From NCBI RefSeq assembly GCF_010093595.1, contig NW_022985452.1:924431-988430 (forward strand): a stretch of DNA of 64,000 nt. Reading direction: 5' to 3'. Shown here piece after piece: positions 43,288-54,011 of this stretch. A program made the position numbers and the translations under genes. Origin of the DNA: Mytilinidion resinicola (taxonomy: Eukaryota; Ascomycota; Dothideomycetes; Mytilinidiales; Mytilinidiaceae). Positions within the stretch are counted from its first letter, which is position 1. The number at the start of each line of letters is the position of its first letter. The notes below the pieces were generated by a model. It had not been told where the DNA came from and searched no databases. It saw only the letters and a program-made list of their open reading frames with translations.

Positions 43288-45176
43288 TGCGAATGGAAGT
43301 GTTGGTATTGGAAGGATTGATCGCAGATAAACGCACTTTTAAAGTACTGGTGATAGCTAGGATTAACCTTAGTGCGCTTCGTTCGAATTGGAGGTCTTAG
43401 CCAGCATTCTACATTGCGATAGGATTCTTTTGATTAGATGGTGACTGTCACAAATTGTTTCAAGTGCCTCGTAGATTTGATTCGAGATCTGGTGGAAAAT
43501 GGAGGAAAGATACTGAGCTATCGCGGTCTTAACACACTCAGCTTTATGTACTTACCACGCGCTCGAACATAACATGTCAACACTTTGTAGAAAAGACAAA
43601 GCGTATCTGACTCAAAGGTAAATATGTACAAAGAACAACATGGCTGAGTACTATGGGGCAAAGAATCGAATATGCGGGAGGGCTGTGTCTAGGCAGAAAC
43701 GGCAGTCCTGCAATTCTCTACCTTAAGCGCCGCCACGTCTCTCAACCTCACGAATCAGCCCTGAGCAGAGGACACAGCCTTTTTCGCAAGGCAGACTTGC
43801 AAAGCTTACGCGTCGTGTTCTAATGCAAACTCTAAGATATTTCGAAGGTGGTATACCAAGCCGGAAAGATATAGCAATTTATCATTCGGCAAAGGTAATG
43901 CTTATCCCAATCAGTGATCGAAAGGCCACAACCTCTCCCACTCTTTTCTCGCTTCTGAAGTGTTCGCACTTCTCGGAATCGTCTCATCCTTCGCCCTCCT
44001 GATCAGTTCTTTTCCTACTTCATATTGATCACTCACCATCATTCCCTTGTGGTCGTGCACCGAGTTCCGTCATCAGTCGCGTACCTTCTGCAATCCCGTC
44101 AAGATCGACAATTCGATGATTTCTTCTTCCGGAATGTTAACAATATGAAACTTAGAGGCACATACACTCTATGCTCCTAGCATTTCGCTCTGGATTTCTT
44201 CCGAGTCCAATGCATGGGCGATATACGGTGCCTCTCCATCTGTGGAAAGCCTTCGTGCTATTTGTCATGTATGGAGTCCGCCTTTTCGCTATACCCCATC
44301 ACTTGAAAAGAACTGCATGCTTGCGCATCATGAGCACGCGGTACAGACCAACGGCTGGCGGTACAGACCAACGAGACCCATGTCGAAGAGGAGATTGGCG
44401 GCGCGGGCCAGTTCTTTCTTCGTCGAGTCTATCAAGCCCACTATTCATGACGTATCCAAGGGGCCAATTAATATGCTCTAGGAGTGGATGTCTAGTTATT
44501 TAGAGATTGGACAATCAGTGAACAGAAGATATGAGAGTATTTTCGCAGACATCTTAACTGCGGCGAGCTTGCTCTTCCTGCTTAGCACATAGACTTCTAG
44601 TCCATGAAGGCTACGTTGGCCCAGTCTATCGATGATGAGGGTACTCATGAATAATGTAAAGAAAGTAAAGTACGGAATCCTCTCTGAAGTGTTGAACGGG
44701 TTCCAGTCCGAAATAGGTGTGGACTATTCTACATAATTCGTAGTGAATTGTGAAGTCTGATTCTATAGATTTTGGTGAATCCTCGGTATCATTTGATGAA
44801 GCAATGCTCTGATACTCCCCGCTTTGCAAGGGGTTGAGTCTGTGATGAATGGATTTAACCTCGCATTGACCGCCGCAAGCATCGATGCACCCATAGTTGA
44901 TTTCAGATCGAAAAGCAGATACATGTAAGCTCCGCACGATTAGTATACGTGTCTTGACACCCCTGAATCCAGATTGATAATCTAGAGGCTGAGCCAGAAG
45001 AAAGGTGAAACTTTATAGGCGCCGGAGAAGCTGCAACGTTTCCACATCGGGCTGATTAATCGAGCCACTTCAAAGCGGCGAACGAGGCTCAAAGAACAAC
45101 CCCCACACTTCATATAAAGCTGTTCAAATACACCACCAACCCCCAGTATATACGAGAACGCCGAATACTACCCGTT
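43288..45176. other. long intergenic stretch with one possible exon
   Basis: A plus-strand frame from about 44152 to 44481 reads like protein (NAWAIYGASPSVESLRAICH, SLEKNCMLAHHEHAVQTNGW) and begins right after an ACTTAG acceptor-like site. Upstream, a different frame up to about 44140 also looks coding. I could not assemble a gene or name a family, so this may be a relic. Confidence 0.3.
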
Positions 45177-46336
45177 ATGCTTCTCAATCTCCTCCTCCCG
45201 GCGTTTGCGCTCCTTACATCCTCCACCGTCGCCGCATCCTCCTCCGTCATCGACCTTATCCCAAGCAACTTCGACAGTGTGGTCCTAAAGTCAGGCAAGC
45301 CCGCGTTGGTCGAGTTCTTTGCTCCCTGGTGCGGCCACTGTAAGAACCTTGCTCCGGTGTACGAAGAACTAGCCTCGGCTTTTGCATACGCATCAGATAA
45401 GGTAGTCATTGGCAAGGTTGATGCGGACGAGCACAAATCGCTTGGGAAGCAATTCAAAGTCCAGGGCTTCCCCACCCTTAAGTGGTTTGATGGCAAGAGT
45501 GATACTCCTTCGGAATACAGTGGAGGCCGGGACTTGGAGAGCTTGAGCAAATGGATCACGGACAAGACCGGCCTGAAGCCTAAGGTCAAGGGCAAGGGCA
45601 AGGTTGCCAGCTCTGTGGTTATGCTGGATGATAAGAGCTTCGAGGAGAAGATTGGCAAGGATCAAGATGTTCTCGTAGCATTCACGGCGCCATGGTGTGG
45701 ACGTAAGTTTTTGTCCTTGGATCTCAATGTCATGAGTCCTTTCAAAATCTAACAAAGCCTTTTGCAGACTGCAAGACTCTTGCTCCAACCTGGGAATCCC
45801 TCGCCACTGACTTCGTCGCCGAGCCTACAGTCTTAATCGCCAAAGTTGACGCCGAAGCACCGAACGCCAAGAAGACCGCTGGAGATCAGGGCGTCTCATC
45901 CTACCCCACAATCAAGTTCTTCCCCAAGGGCTCCACCGAGGCCGTTCCATACGAGGGAGGCCGCAACGAGAAGGACTTCGTTGCCTACATCAACGAGAAG
46001 GCTGGTACGCACCGCGCCGTGGGTGGCGGCCTGGATGCCACTGGTGGCACCATTGAGGCACTCGACACCATTGCCGAGAAGTTCTATGGCGCCTATGGCG
46101 ATGGTCTCGAGGAGATCAAGAAGGCGGCACAGGGATTGCAGGATAAGTATGCCGAATACTACGTCAAGGTATTCCAGAAGGTCGACGCCAACAAGGGATA
46201 CGTCGAGAAGGAGCTTAAGCGCCTAGAAGGTCTGCTCAAGAAGGGCAGCCTTGCTCCGGAGAAGGTTGATGACTTGACCAGCCGCAGCAACATTCTCAGG
46301 CGGTTCTTGGGCAAGCAGGAGAAGAGCGAGTTGTAG
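45177..46336 (+). CDS. tigA: ERp38/TigA-type protein disulfide isomerase
   Basis: Exon 1 (45177-45702) and exon 2 (45768-46336) flank a 65-bp intron that splits the second active site (WCG then HC), giving 364 residues. A hydrophobic signal peptide of about 20 residues is followed by two thioredoxin domains, both with APWCGHCK (Cys52/55 and about 174/177). The C-terminal 100 residues form an all-alpha ERp29-like domain (DTIAEKFYGAYGDGLEEIKK). The protein ends in KSEL, a variant of the ER retrieval signal. The enzyme forms and shuffles disulfides in secretory proteins. Convergent with the HSBP1 gene on its right. Confidence 0.95.
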
Positions 46337-46749
46337 AGGATTGCAAATATGACGTTACGGTTGGATATTATTACAGGGAGACAACGGACTGCTGCATGGC
46401 GGGGTGACTGCTTAGACTGTTGTACCGAAGGCCTTTGTAACTCTACAAAAGATATCTGGAGGGCGTTCTGGAGAGGTTGCCTAAGTCTGGCTTGATATAA
46501 TATTGCTTTAGGGCTGCGTGATTTACACAAACTATGTACTAGAGTGGCATGTGATGTGACTTCATAACCAGCGCTTTGCCAACCTGATAGTACCCAAATT
46601 ACGAACTCCAAGGAACTCCAAGAACCCAATACCAGCCGTTGAAAGCTCCATAACACTCCTGTGCTTGACGTGACATCGCTACCGTTTGAAAGCCTGAATA
46701 GTTTTCCCTGCTCAGAACCTAACATAATCGCAAAGTGAGGAAAGAAACT
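46337..46749. other. convergent spacer between PDI and HSBP1 genes
   Basis: Should contain both 3' untranslated regions. No gene seen. Confidence 0.5.
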
Positions 46750-47172
46750 CTATTTGCTAGATCCGTCTCCCTTTGGCGTTTCCCCGGCTTGTATCGTTGC
46801 TTCAAGGTTGTCAAGCCTTCGGGACATATCGTCCACTAGAGGAAGTCAGATTTCCGAACGGATGGATAGAAAACCGGAAGTTGAGGGCGGTTAGAAAGAA
46901 GCAGAAGGTCCTCTTACTCTTAGAAAGCAGTTCGCTTGAGATGGTAGAAAACTTGTTTGATAGTTGTCCGAGTAGCTCGTCCACAACGGCGGTAAGCTCC
47001 CCAGAAGGTGTTTCACCAGCGGGCTATTTACTGTCAGTATGAGAGTCTTATAAAAGTCTTATGAAACTCGAAGAGAATAGAGGGATAGCTATCCAGCTTG
47101 TAGATCCGACATGAAGAGTGAATGAAGACCTACCGCGCCGTCCAACGTCCCAATTTCTGGGCGTTTTGACAT
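46750..47172 (-). CDS. HSBP1: heat shock factor-binding protein 1 homologue, 76 aa, three exons
   Basis: Exons 47172-47134, 47023-46918 and 46835-46750 splice in frame (introns 110 and 82 bp) into 76 residues, the same size as the animal protein. The spliced core TAVVDELLGQLSNKFSTIS then KMDDMSRRLDNLEATIQAG has the heptad pattern and the conserved MDDMSxRxDxLE segment of HSBP1, a small coiled-coil trimer. In animals HSBP1 binds the trimerisation region of HSF1 and dampens the heat shock response, and it also acts in WASH complex assembly; which applies in fungi is unknown. No single exon exceeds 36 codons, so simple ORF calling misses it. Divergent from EBP2 with 266 bp between starts. Confidence 0.88.
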
Positions 47173-47438
47173 CCTCGAAGCGGTATTCTGGACCTTTTTT
47201 ACCGTGCACAAGAAACAGCTCCAACAACTTGCAGATTGTTTGGTATCCCTTGTTGTTGTTGGTAGCATATCATGCAAGTGGCCGGGAAGGTCCACATAAA
47301 TTCTGCGCTAGGCGCCGTCTTGCCAGGCGGTGAGCTTAGCGTCGACAAAAATCTCGAGCTTTGCGCAAACTACTCCACCAATATCGAAAATACTCGACCT
47401 CGACATTTCGCATACTGAACCCCAGAAAAACTGGCATA
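47173..47438. promoter_or_regulatory. shared divergent promoter region of HSBP1 and EBP2
   Basis: Only 266 bp separate the two start codons, so both promoters and leaders lie here. No specific factor site is recognised. Confidence 0.6.
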
Positions 47439-48847
47439 ATGGCTAAGAGCAAGCTACTCGGTGCATTGGACCGCTACAAGGGCCGCGATCTCAAGCTTGA
47501 GAAGCAAAGAAAGCAAGAGAAAGAGGCTCGGAAACGAAAGCTTGCACGGGAGGGACCGAAGGGTGACGGTGAGGATGAGGATGACGGTGGAGTCTTGTTA
47601 GGCACAAATGGCGAAGCGGATATTCAATCGGAGCTCAACGGAAAGGCGGTGAAGAAGAGTAGCTTGAAGAAGAGCAGCTTAAAGAAAAGCAAGACGAATG
47701 GCGCCGCAAAGCCTACAGACGATGAAGAGCACTGGGAGACTGAAGAGGACGAGGAAGAGGGGAGTGATGACGAGGATGATATGCCGGTGCGAGGAGTGGT
47801 ACGAAGTCAAGCTGTACTTGCATAGCATTACGAATACTGACTATGCGATTTGTAGTTTGACACTTCACGTCTGGACGACATCGACGATACCTCCGAAAGC
47901 GAGTCAGAAGCGGACGAAGAGGACCCCGAAGAGGGAGACGAGGCTGAAGAAGACGAAGAAGACGACATAGCCCTTTCCGATATCGAGTCACTAGCTTCTG
48001 AAGATAGAGGCGACATCATACCCCACCAACGTCTTACGATAAACAACACAACTGCCCTCACCGCCGCTCTCCACCGCATACAACTCCCTCTCTCGAAGAT
48101 GGAGTTCTCCGAACATCAATCTGTCACTACATCCGAACCTGTCGAAATTACCGACGTTGAAGACGACCTCAACCGAGAATTGGCATTCTACAAGCAGTCG
48201 CTATCCGCGGTGACAGAAGCTCGGAAGCTGCTTAAGAAAGAAGGAGCAGCGTTCTCTCGGCCTGTGGACTATTTCGCGGAGATGGTGAAGAGTGACGAGC
48301 ATATGGGCAAGATCAAGCAGAAGCTGATAGACTCGGCTGCAAGTAAGAAGGCTTCCGCGGACGCGAGGAGACAGCGCGACCTCAAGAAGTTCGGCAAGCA
48401 GGTGCAGATTGCGAAATTACAGGAGAGAGATAAAGCGAAGAGGGAGACTTTGGACAAAATCAGTTTGTTGAAGCGAAGTACGTGTCTTCGTTATTTCACT
48501 TTCTCTAGTCAACACTATATACTGACATCCATACAGAGCGTCAAGGCCAAGATCTTACCAAGACGAACGAAGAAGATCTGTTCGATGTTACCCTCGACGA
48601 TGCTGCCAAGCCGTCAAGGTCGGAACGCAAAGATTCGAAAGACGGCAGACCAAACCCTAAACGACAAAAGAAGGACGAGAAACATGGTTTCGGTGGCAAG
48701 AAACGATTCGCCAAGAGCAACGACGCAAAATCGAGCGCTGACATGAGTGGATTCTCCAACAAGCGCATGCGTGAGGACAAAGACAAAATCAGCAAGACTG
48801 GCGCAAGTAAGAGGCTAGGCAAGAACAGGAGAGCCAAGCGGAATTGA
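47439..48847 (+). CDS. EBP2: rRNA-processing protein EBP2
   Basis: Exons 47439-47798, 47856-48477 and 48537-48847 give 430 residues, near the yeast length. The N-terminal half is acidic with nucleolar-type blocks (DEEHWETEEDEEEGSDDEDD and a second acidic run). The conserved EBP2 core follows: ELAFYKQSLSAVTEARKLL, FSRPVDYFAEMVKSDEHM and KKFGKQVQIAKLQERDK. The C-terminus is Lys/Arg-rich and ends in GASKRLGKNRRAKRN, the family signature. EBP2 acts in the nucleolus in 60S subunit assembly and 27S pre-rRNA processing. Introns are 57 and 59 bp with clear CTGAC branch sites. A TTG upstream at 47361 is not a credible start. Confidence 0.93.
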
Positions 48848-49248
48848 GTCGGACTTGGCATGTTGTTGCATTTAATGGAGTTCATGGAGTGCTGGAGGCC
48901 GCTTGGTTCACGGAAAAAGCATGGCGGTCTGATACGTCTACGTATCTCAGAGATGAGTCTTCAGGCCTCGATGCTAGCTAAAGGATACCACGTTATACTG
49001 AATGAAATGTTACAGTCAAATAATGTACAAGAAGTGGACAAACTGGAGCCTAGCTGCTAGAGCATTGGTCTCTTAAGACACTTACTAGCGTGGATAGGAT
49101 CGTATATCGAGCAACATGCCCTTTTCGTGGTAGCGACATCGAATCATTCTTACTTACTCCAATTAGGGACTTTTTAAGGTCTCGCATAAAAGTTTAATAA
49201 ATCCAAAGTGTCCTGTCGCCCGACGATTCAATCCAGGGTCCGATCTAC
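48848..49248. other. intergenic stretch
   Basis: Nothing recognised. Confidence 0.5.
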
Positions 49249-49509
49249 TCACCTTCTCAAAGCCGTTAGCTCCCGGCACTTCTCCCGAGCCCTTTCATCA
49301 ACACCAAACCAACCATCGCCGACCACTAGAACACAGCACGCGTATGCAGGATAGGTCAGCTCTCCGGGTATCTCGATCTTACCTTCCGTTTCGGCCATTG
49401 TTCCTACAGGTACCCCATGCAACGCCAGCCTATCAACCGCGACCTTCCCATTCCATCTCACGATATATCTATCTCCGCACCAGACGCAACGTCTCGGACC
49501 AACCAGAGG
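49249..49509 (-). CDS. terminal exon of an uncharacterised gene with a CxxC motif
   Basis: A CTAAC branch site and TTTCTAG acceptor precede an 87-codon exon that begins PLVGPRRCVWCGDRYIVRW and ends at TGA 49251-49249. It contains GKVAVDRLALHGVPVGTMAE and ELTYPAYACCVLVVGDGW. The upstream exon should lie between 49510 and about 49700 (a frame with ILYPEVVGGLRGEDTGW is there), but I found no donor that keeps the frame, so the start is open. Domain unknown; the CVWC pair hints at metal binding. It is divergent from the RNase gene. Confidence 0.4.
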   Translation of the reverse strand, partial: PLVGPRRCVWCGDRYIVRWNGKVAVDRLALHGVPVGTMAETEGKIEIPGELTYPAYACCVLVVGDGWFGVDERAREKCRELTALRR

Positions 49510-49764
49510 CTAGAAAGTTAGCAGATGGCTCAGAATGCGGGGCACAAATGCCGATATCGTGGATTGGAATGCTGGGAAAGCATATCCCAACTTCCCATCC
49601 AGTATCCTCACCGCGGAGTCCACCGACGACTTCTGGATATAAAATCCCCATGATCACCAGCGGACGTTCCCCCTTCAGCACTCACAATCCATACACAGCT
49701 CACCAATCCGGTCCTTCGATCCTCCAGCACGATCCCCAGCGCAATCTTTCGTCCAAACTCCAAA

Positions 49765-50266
49765 ATGCGTCCCCTCGACCTCCTTCTCCCTTTCTTCTTG
49801 ATCCACCTTTCCCTCGCCCTCCCTGCAAAACCTCTCCCGCTGATCCCCCGCGCTTGTGCTACTACGTGCGGGAGCAACTGCTACACAAGCAGCCAAATCA
49901 ACGAAGCGCTGAGCGCGGGGTATAACTACTACGAGTCCGGCGACAAGGCGGGCAGCTCGAAGTACCCGGAGAAGTACAATGACTACGAGGGTTTTGATTT
50001 CGGGGGTGTGAGTGGGCCGTATTATGAGTTCCCGATTTTGGAGAGTGGGGTTTACTCGGGCGGTGAGTGCTTCTCAGTTACGTTGTTGGTGGGCTTTGTG
50101 GATACCGTGGGATGGGCGAACGGGTTTGAGAGCGTGGGCTGACGTTTTTGAAGGTTCTCCCGGCGCGGATAGGATTGTGTTCAACACTGATGGTGATCTT
50201 GCGGGCGAGATTACGCATACGGGGGCGAGCGATAATGATTTTGTTGGGTGCACGGGGACGAGTTAG
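49765..50266 (+). CDS. secreted guanyl-specific ribonuclease, RNase T1 family
   Basis: Exon 1 (49765-50062) and exon 2 (50154-50266) join across a 91-bp intron (GTGAGT donor, GGCTGACG branch), giving 136 residues. A signal peptide of about 20 residues and a short propeptide (to about residue 29) precede the mature enzyme starting [14 protein letters not shown]. The catalytic Glu88 (YYEFPIL), Arg106 (GADRIVF) and His121 (THTGAS) are present. However, the position matching His40 of RNase T1 is Glu69 ([12 protein letters not shown]), a change in the active site. The cysteines of the usual disulfides are kept. Such enzymes cut single-stranded RNA after G outside the cell. Confidence 0.93.
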
Positions 50267-51359
50267 GGGAGTGAAGGGGATTTGGGCTGGTGATTTCAAC
50301 GAAGACATTGTCCGTTGGGCGAGACTGCTTGGTGCGAAAGGTGGGTGACGCTGTATATACATATTCAAGCCTTCCCAACGGTTCAGTTCTCTGCCTTCTT
50401 GGTGCTGTTGCAGCCTTTTGGAAACTCCCTACGCTATGCCAAAAGCTAGACCCGGATTCAGACGGCCCAGGGCGACGTTTCAGTGAGACTTATAAGAGCA
50501 ACCCTAGTAGTGGCAAACTATAGTAAACGCAGCTTGAAATGATATGAAATTCTAGAGTGTGGACTCCAGGCGTAGCTTAAGGTTGTAGCAAATGGATTGG
50601 TATGTGTGGAATGTAGAGGCAGGGCTTTCTAGCCACCTTCTGGGTGCTTTAAGTGATTTACGGGTGTCAACCTTTCTATTCAAAAGCTTTCCAATTAAAG
50701 CGCCTGTAGATATGAAAATATACCTTGACGCTAGGAGCTAGGAGCTGCCTGCATCTATCCCATGGAATTGAAGAAGAAGAAGCAAGAGGCCGGTTAGGGC
50801 TGGGAGGTTGAGGGGGTACGTACCTGCAATAATCGCTGAAACTACAAAGCTCTATCCATCTACCTCAAATAAATGAAAGGTGCGCTGCGATGAGGGTAGA
50901 GTGAGGGGAGAGAAAGCGAGGACCAACCGAAGTGCTTAGCAAGAGAGATGAAGATCCGTGTATGAGGAGAGGCGGAAACTCCGTTGCCAATTGCTTGCGA
51001 TATCAAATAATATCCAGCTTGTTAGAGGGGTGTCTCGCAAATGCGTGCTAGCTTAATTGTTTAGGAAAAGGGATATCGTTTTCCACGGAGAATTAGACGG
51101 AGTGAAGCGATCAGCTCGCGGATTGCAAGGGCCTGTAAGTAAACCGATATATCATTTGAAATCTTTTACGTAGCAAAATTTTCCAATGAGTACATCAAAA
51201 GAAAAGTCTCCTTAGCAGGGAAGTCCAAAACAGCTTGACCTCGCCTGTAACTGCACTAGCAAGTGATCCTATATTCCAGACCTCATCTGTCCTTTCCCCA
51301 AATGTTGCCATATTACAAGACCGCGAACCGTCCCTGTTGATACGCAAGAATTCCAGAGA
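50267..51359. other. intergenic stretch
   Basis: No gene recognised; short frames only. Confidence 0.5.
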
Positions 51360-52952
51360 TTACGGCACAACATCGACCGCTCCTACGATTTCCCAATCCG
51401 ACCCATTTAACCTCACCTCTGTCAATGCTCCCTTAACCTGGAAGTAGCACCTGCTTAATGGACTATTCGACTGTAGCGGCGTATCCGTGAAAAAGGCGGA
51501 TTGCGTCAAGCACGCAATACTGGTGCCGTTGTCTGCGTCGTTGAAGGCCGGGAACGTCGCCGGTCCTTTCCAGCTCGACGCATCGTCATTCCAGACTACC
51601 TGGATCGTGCCGGTGCTGTCTTGGTACAGGATGTAAGTGTTTAGCACGGTGTTATCAGAGGAAGGGCGCACGACGGTCAGGGCGGCGAAAGAGGCGGTGG
51701 CGGGAAGGTCGATGCTGAAGGCGGCGGCTGGGAGATATCAGCTTAGATAGTTCGCTTGCAAATGGTTGCGGGTGCTGATGCGGAGTGAAGGTGCTTACCC
51801 GTGCTGAGATCCCCCGTGGTGGAGTTGCGGCCCATGCTCATTAGCTTCTGGTCGCCCTCCTGGTAGATGATATTCATTTCCCTCAGATTCTGCTGCGCGG
51901 GGACGATTACGATGTCGGCGCCGTCGTACGCAGTTTCGTTCATTGTTCGGTTAAACCAGCAGCCAGGAAATCTACAGTCGTACACGACCTCGTGGAGGTT
52001 TAACCCAGCGTCTTGGTAAACAATGAAAGGCCAATATGATGTGAGATGGGAGTCAGATCCTGTTGGGATCGTGTAAGGCGTTAAGCTGCCGCTAGTTCCT
52101 AAAGTGCTGGCGGTTGGGTTCCAGCTCCATTCGTTAAGGTGATCTATAACGATTAGCTTGAGAATAGTCTCTGTTCTAAGACGACTAGTGACTCACTTTC
52201 AGAGTCGAGGAAAAATAGCTCCACTTGGTTGAACTGCGTTTGAGGTGTTAGAGTTCCATACCATGTTGTTTCGAACGATGTTAGAGCTAATGACGATCCC
52301 GCCTTCGCTTTAGTTATGTTCGATGTTTGCTTCCAAGCCTGGCTCTCGGAATCATATGCTAAGTACTGGACCATATCATCATCGCTCTGGAAGACGACGC
52401 GGATGGAGTAATCGTTGCCAGAAAGCCATCCCGTAACCGAGAGCGGTGATTTTGCTCGTATTCCAGGCGGTCCGCTTGTTGGTGATGCCGTTGAAGTTGG
52501 AGCAGCAAGAGATGCAGTCGCACTTGCGGTGCTAGAAGCTTTGCTAGAGTAATTCTTCTTCTTGTGATGTAGGGTTGTCCCAAGCACTCCTCCGAGTACA
52601 GCTGCGATGACAACCAGGAGAGTCACCGCAATGGCGAGCCAAAGTTTCCATTTCGACCGCAATGGGGACTTGCTCTTAGGCCCACGTGTTACTTCTTTCT
52701 CATTTTCAGAATATAGTGGTGGTTCATGGAGGACAGTCTGGGGCAAAGGTTGGTCTTGATGCTCTTGATAGCTTTGTCCACCATGAGTTGGATCCTGATA
52801 ATGATGTGCCCATTTCTGGTCTTGCCCCGGCACAACCTCGAGGCCTGCCTCAGGATGATAGACCTCTAAGCCCTCTTGACCTTTCTAGAGACGCGTTAGC
52901 AGCTATAATCATGGCGCGGTAGACACAATGATGATAGCAACTTACATTCATC
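51360..52952 (-). CDS. type II membrane protein with fucose-lectin-like propeller domain
   Basis: Four exons: a micro-exon encoding only Met-Asn (52952-52947), then 52884-52197, 52143-51799 and 51727-51360, for 468 residues. All junctions keep frame (introns 62, 53 and 71 bp). An N-terminal cytoplasmic part (GLEVYHPEAGLEVVPGQDQK) precedes one membrane helix at about residues 82-107 (LWLAIAVTLLVVIAAVLGGV). A Ser/Thr/Ala stalk follows, then an extracellular region with repeated blades such as DYSIRVVFQSDDDMVQYLAY and REMNIIYQEGDQKLM. This layout matches the ascomycete membrane proteins related to fungal fucose-specific lectins. Sugar binding is not shown. N-glycosylation sequons (NRT, NET, NST) are present. 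Confidence 0.75.
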
Positions 52953-54011
52953 CTTCAGCGGACAGTTCTATTCATATCCTCATATGGTGAACGAGATTGC
53001 GCAAAGGATTGCAAGAGAAGGACAGGGCAGGGACTATAAGGTTGATCCGCCACGGTCTCCTCGGCGGCTATATTCCGTAGTGATGGTTGGCTCACACCAT
53101 GTTGCATGGGGTCCGTGTTGCAAGAACTGCATCCCTTCAAGCATGATTGCAAGGAAATCTGCCTTAAGCGTAATACCAAACGGGCAACAACCAAGGAAAG
53201 CAGACCGGCGATCGTGGGCGAATCCCAGCAGCTGAGCAGGTCTGCACGGATAGATCTTGTCGCCGAGCAGCGGATCCAACATACAGCCCCGCAGTCTAAG
53301 TTGTCTTTTTGAAGGGCGTGTGTGAGGGTGCCATGAAGGGGATCAGCGACGCTGCCCTCAGCGCAAGGGCTTCGCATGGTGCTGGGGCCAGAAAGACGCG
53401 TGGCAGTATTTTGGGATGTTGGGGAGCAAGAAGGAGTGGCCGGGAATTGAATATTGAAATCAGGGGCGACGAGCATTGTGTACTAGGAATGGCCCCAAGT
53501 TGGGAATTAGAAGCGTGAGATTTCTGCACCAACCTCCACCTTTTCAGTTGGTGGCAGATCTCGGGTCGGGCCAGGCCGACTTCTTAAATTGAAGGACATG
53601 GCTGCCGCACACAGGTTAATAGTGTTCCAAGTGCTAGTGGATGGAGGAAAGCCGCAGAGGCAAGTGAGGTGCATTTTTGATCACCGATACAGCAAGTGCC
53701 ACATGGGCTATTCTAAATCCCAGCTCAAGCGTGTAGGGTCCAGTCATTAATTTCACTATAGATTCGTTGACGAATAGTATGCAACCTCCTCGGAGTTTAC
53801 TCTCTCTAACGCTGAGGTGCAATGCCAAGGTGGCGGCCCGTGGAAGAACACCGTGCCGAAGTGTACCGAGAGCACCAATACGGCAAAGATAGGGCTTGGA
53901 GGTCTGAATGGCAGAAATTGGGAGAGACTAACAGTAGTTCTAGTTTGATGAGGAACTGCTTAGATACGATATTGCCCTTCGAGAGTCTGTCTTGTGATAT
54001 TTTTGGGACTG
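52953..54011. other. intergenic stretch
   Basis: A minus-strand frame of 173 codons upstream of the lectin-like gene has no family resemblance and is more likely leader sequence. Nothing else is supported. Confidence 0.45.
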
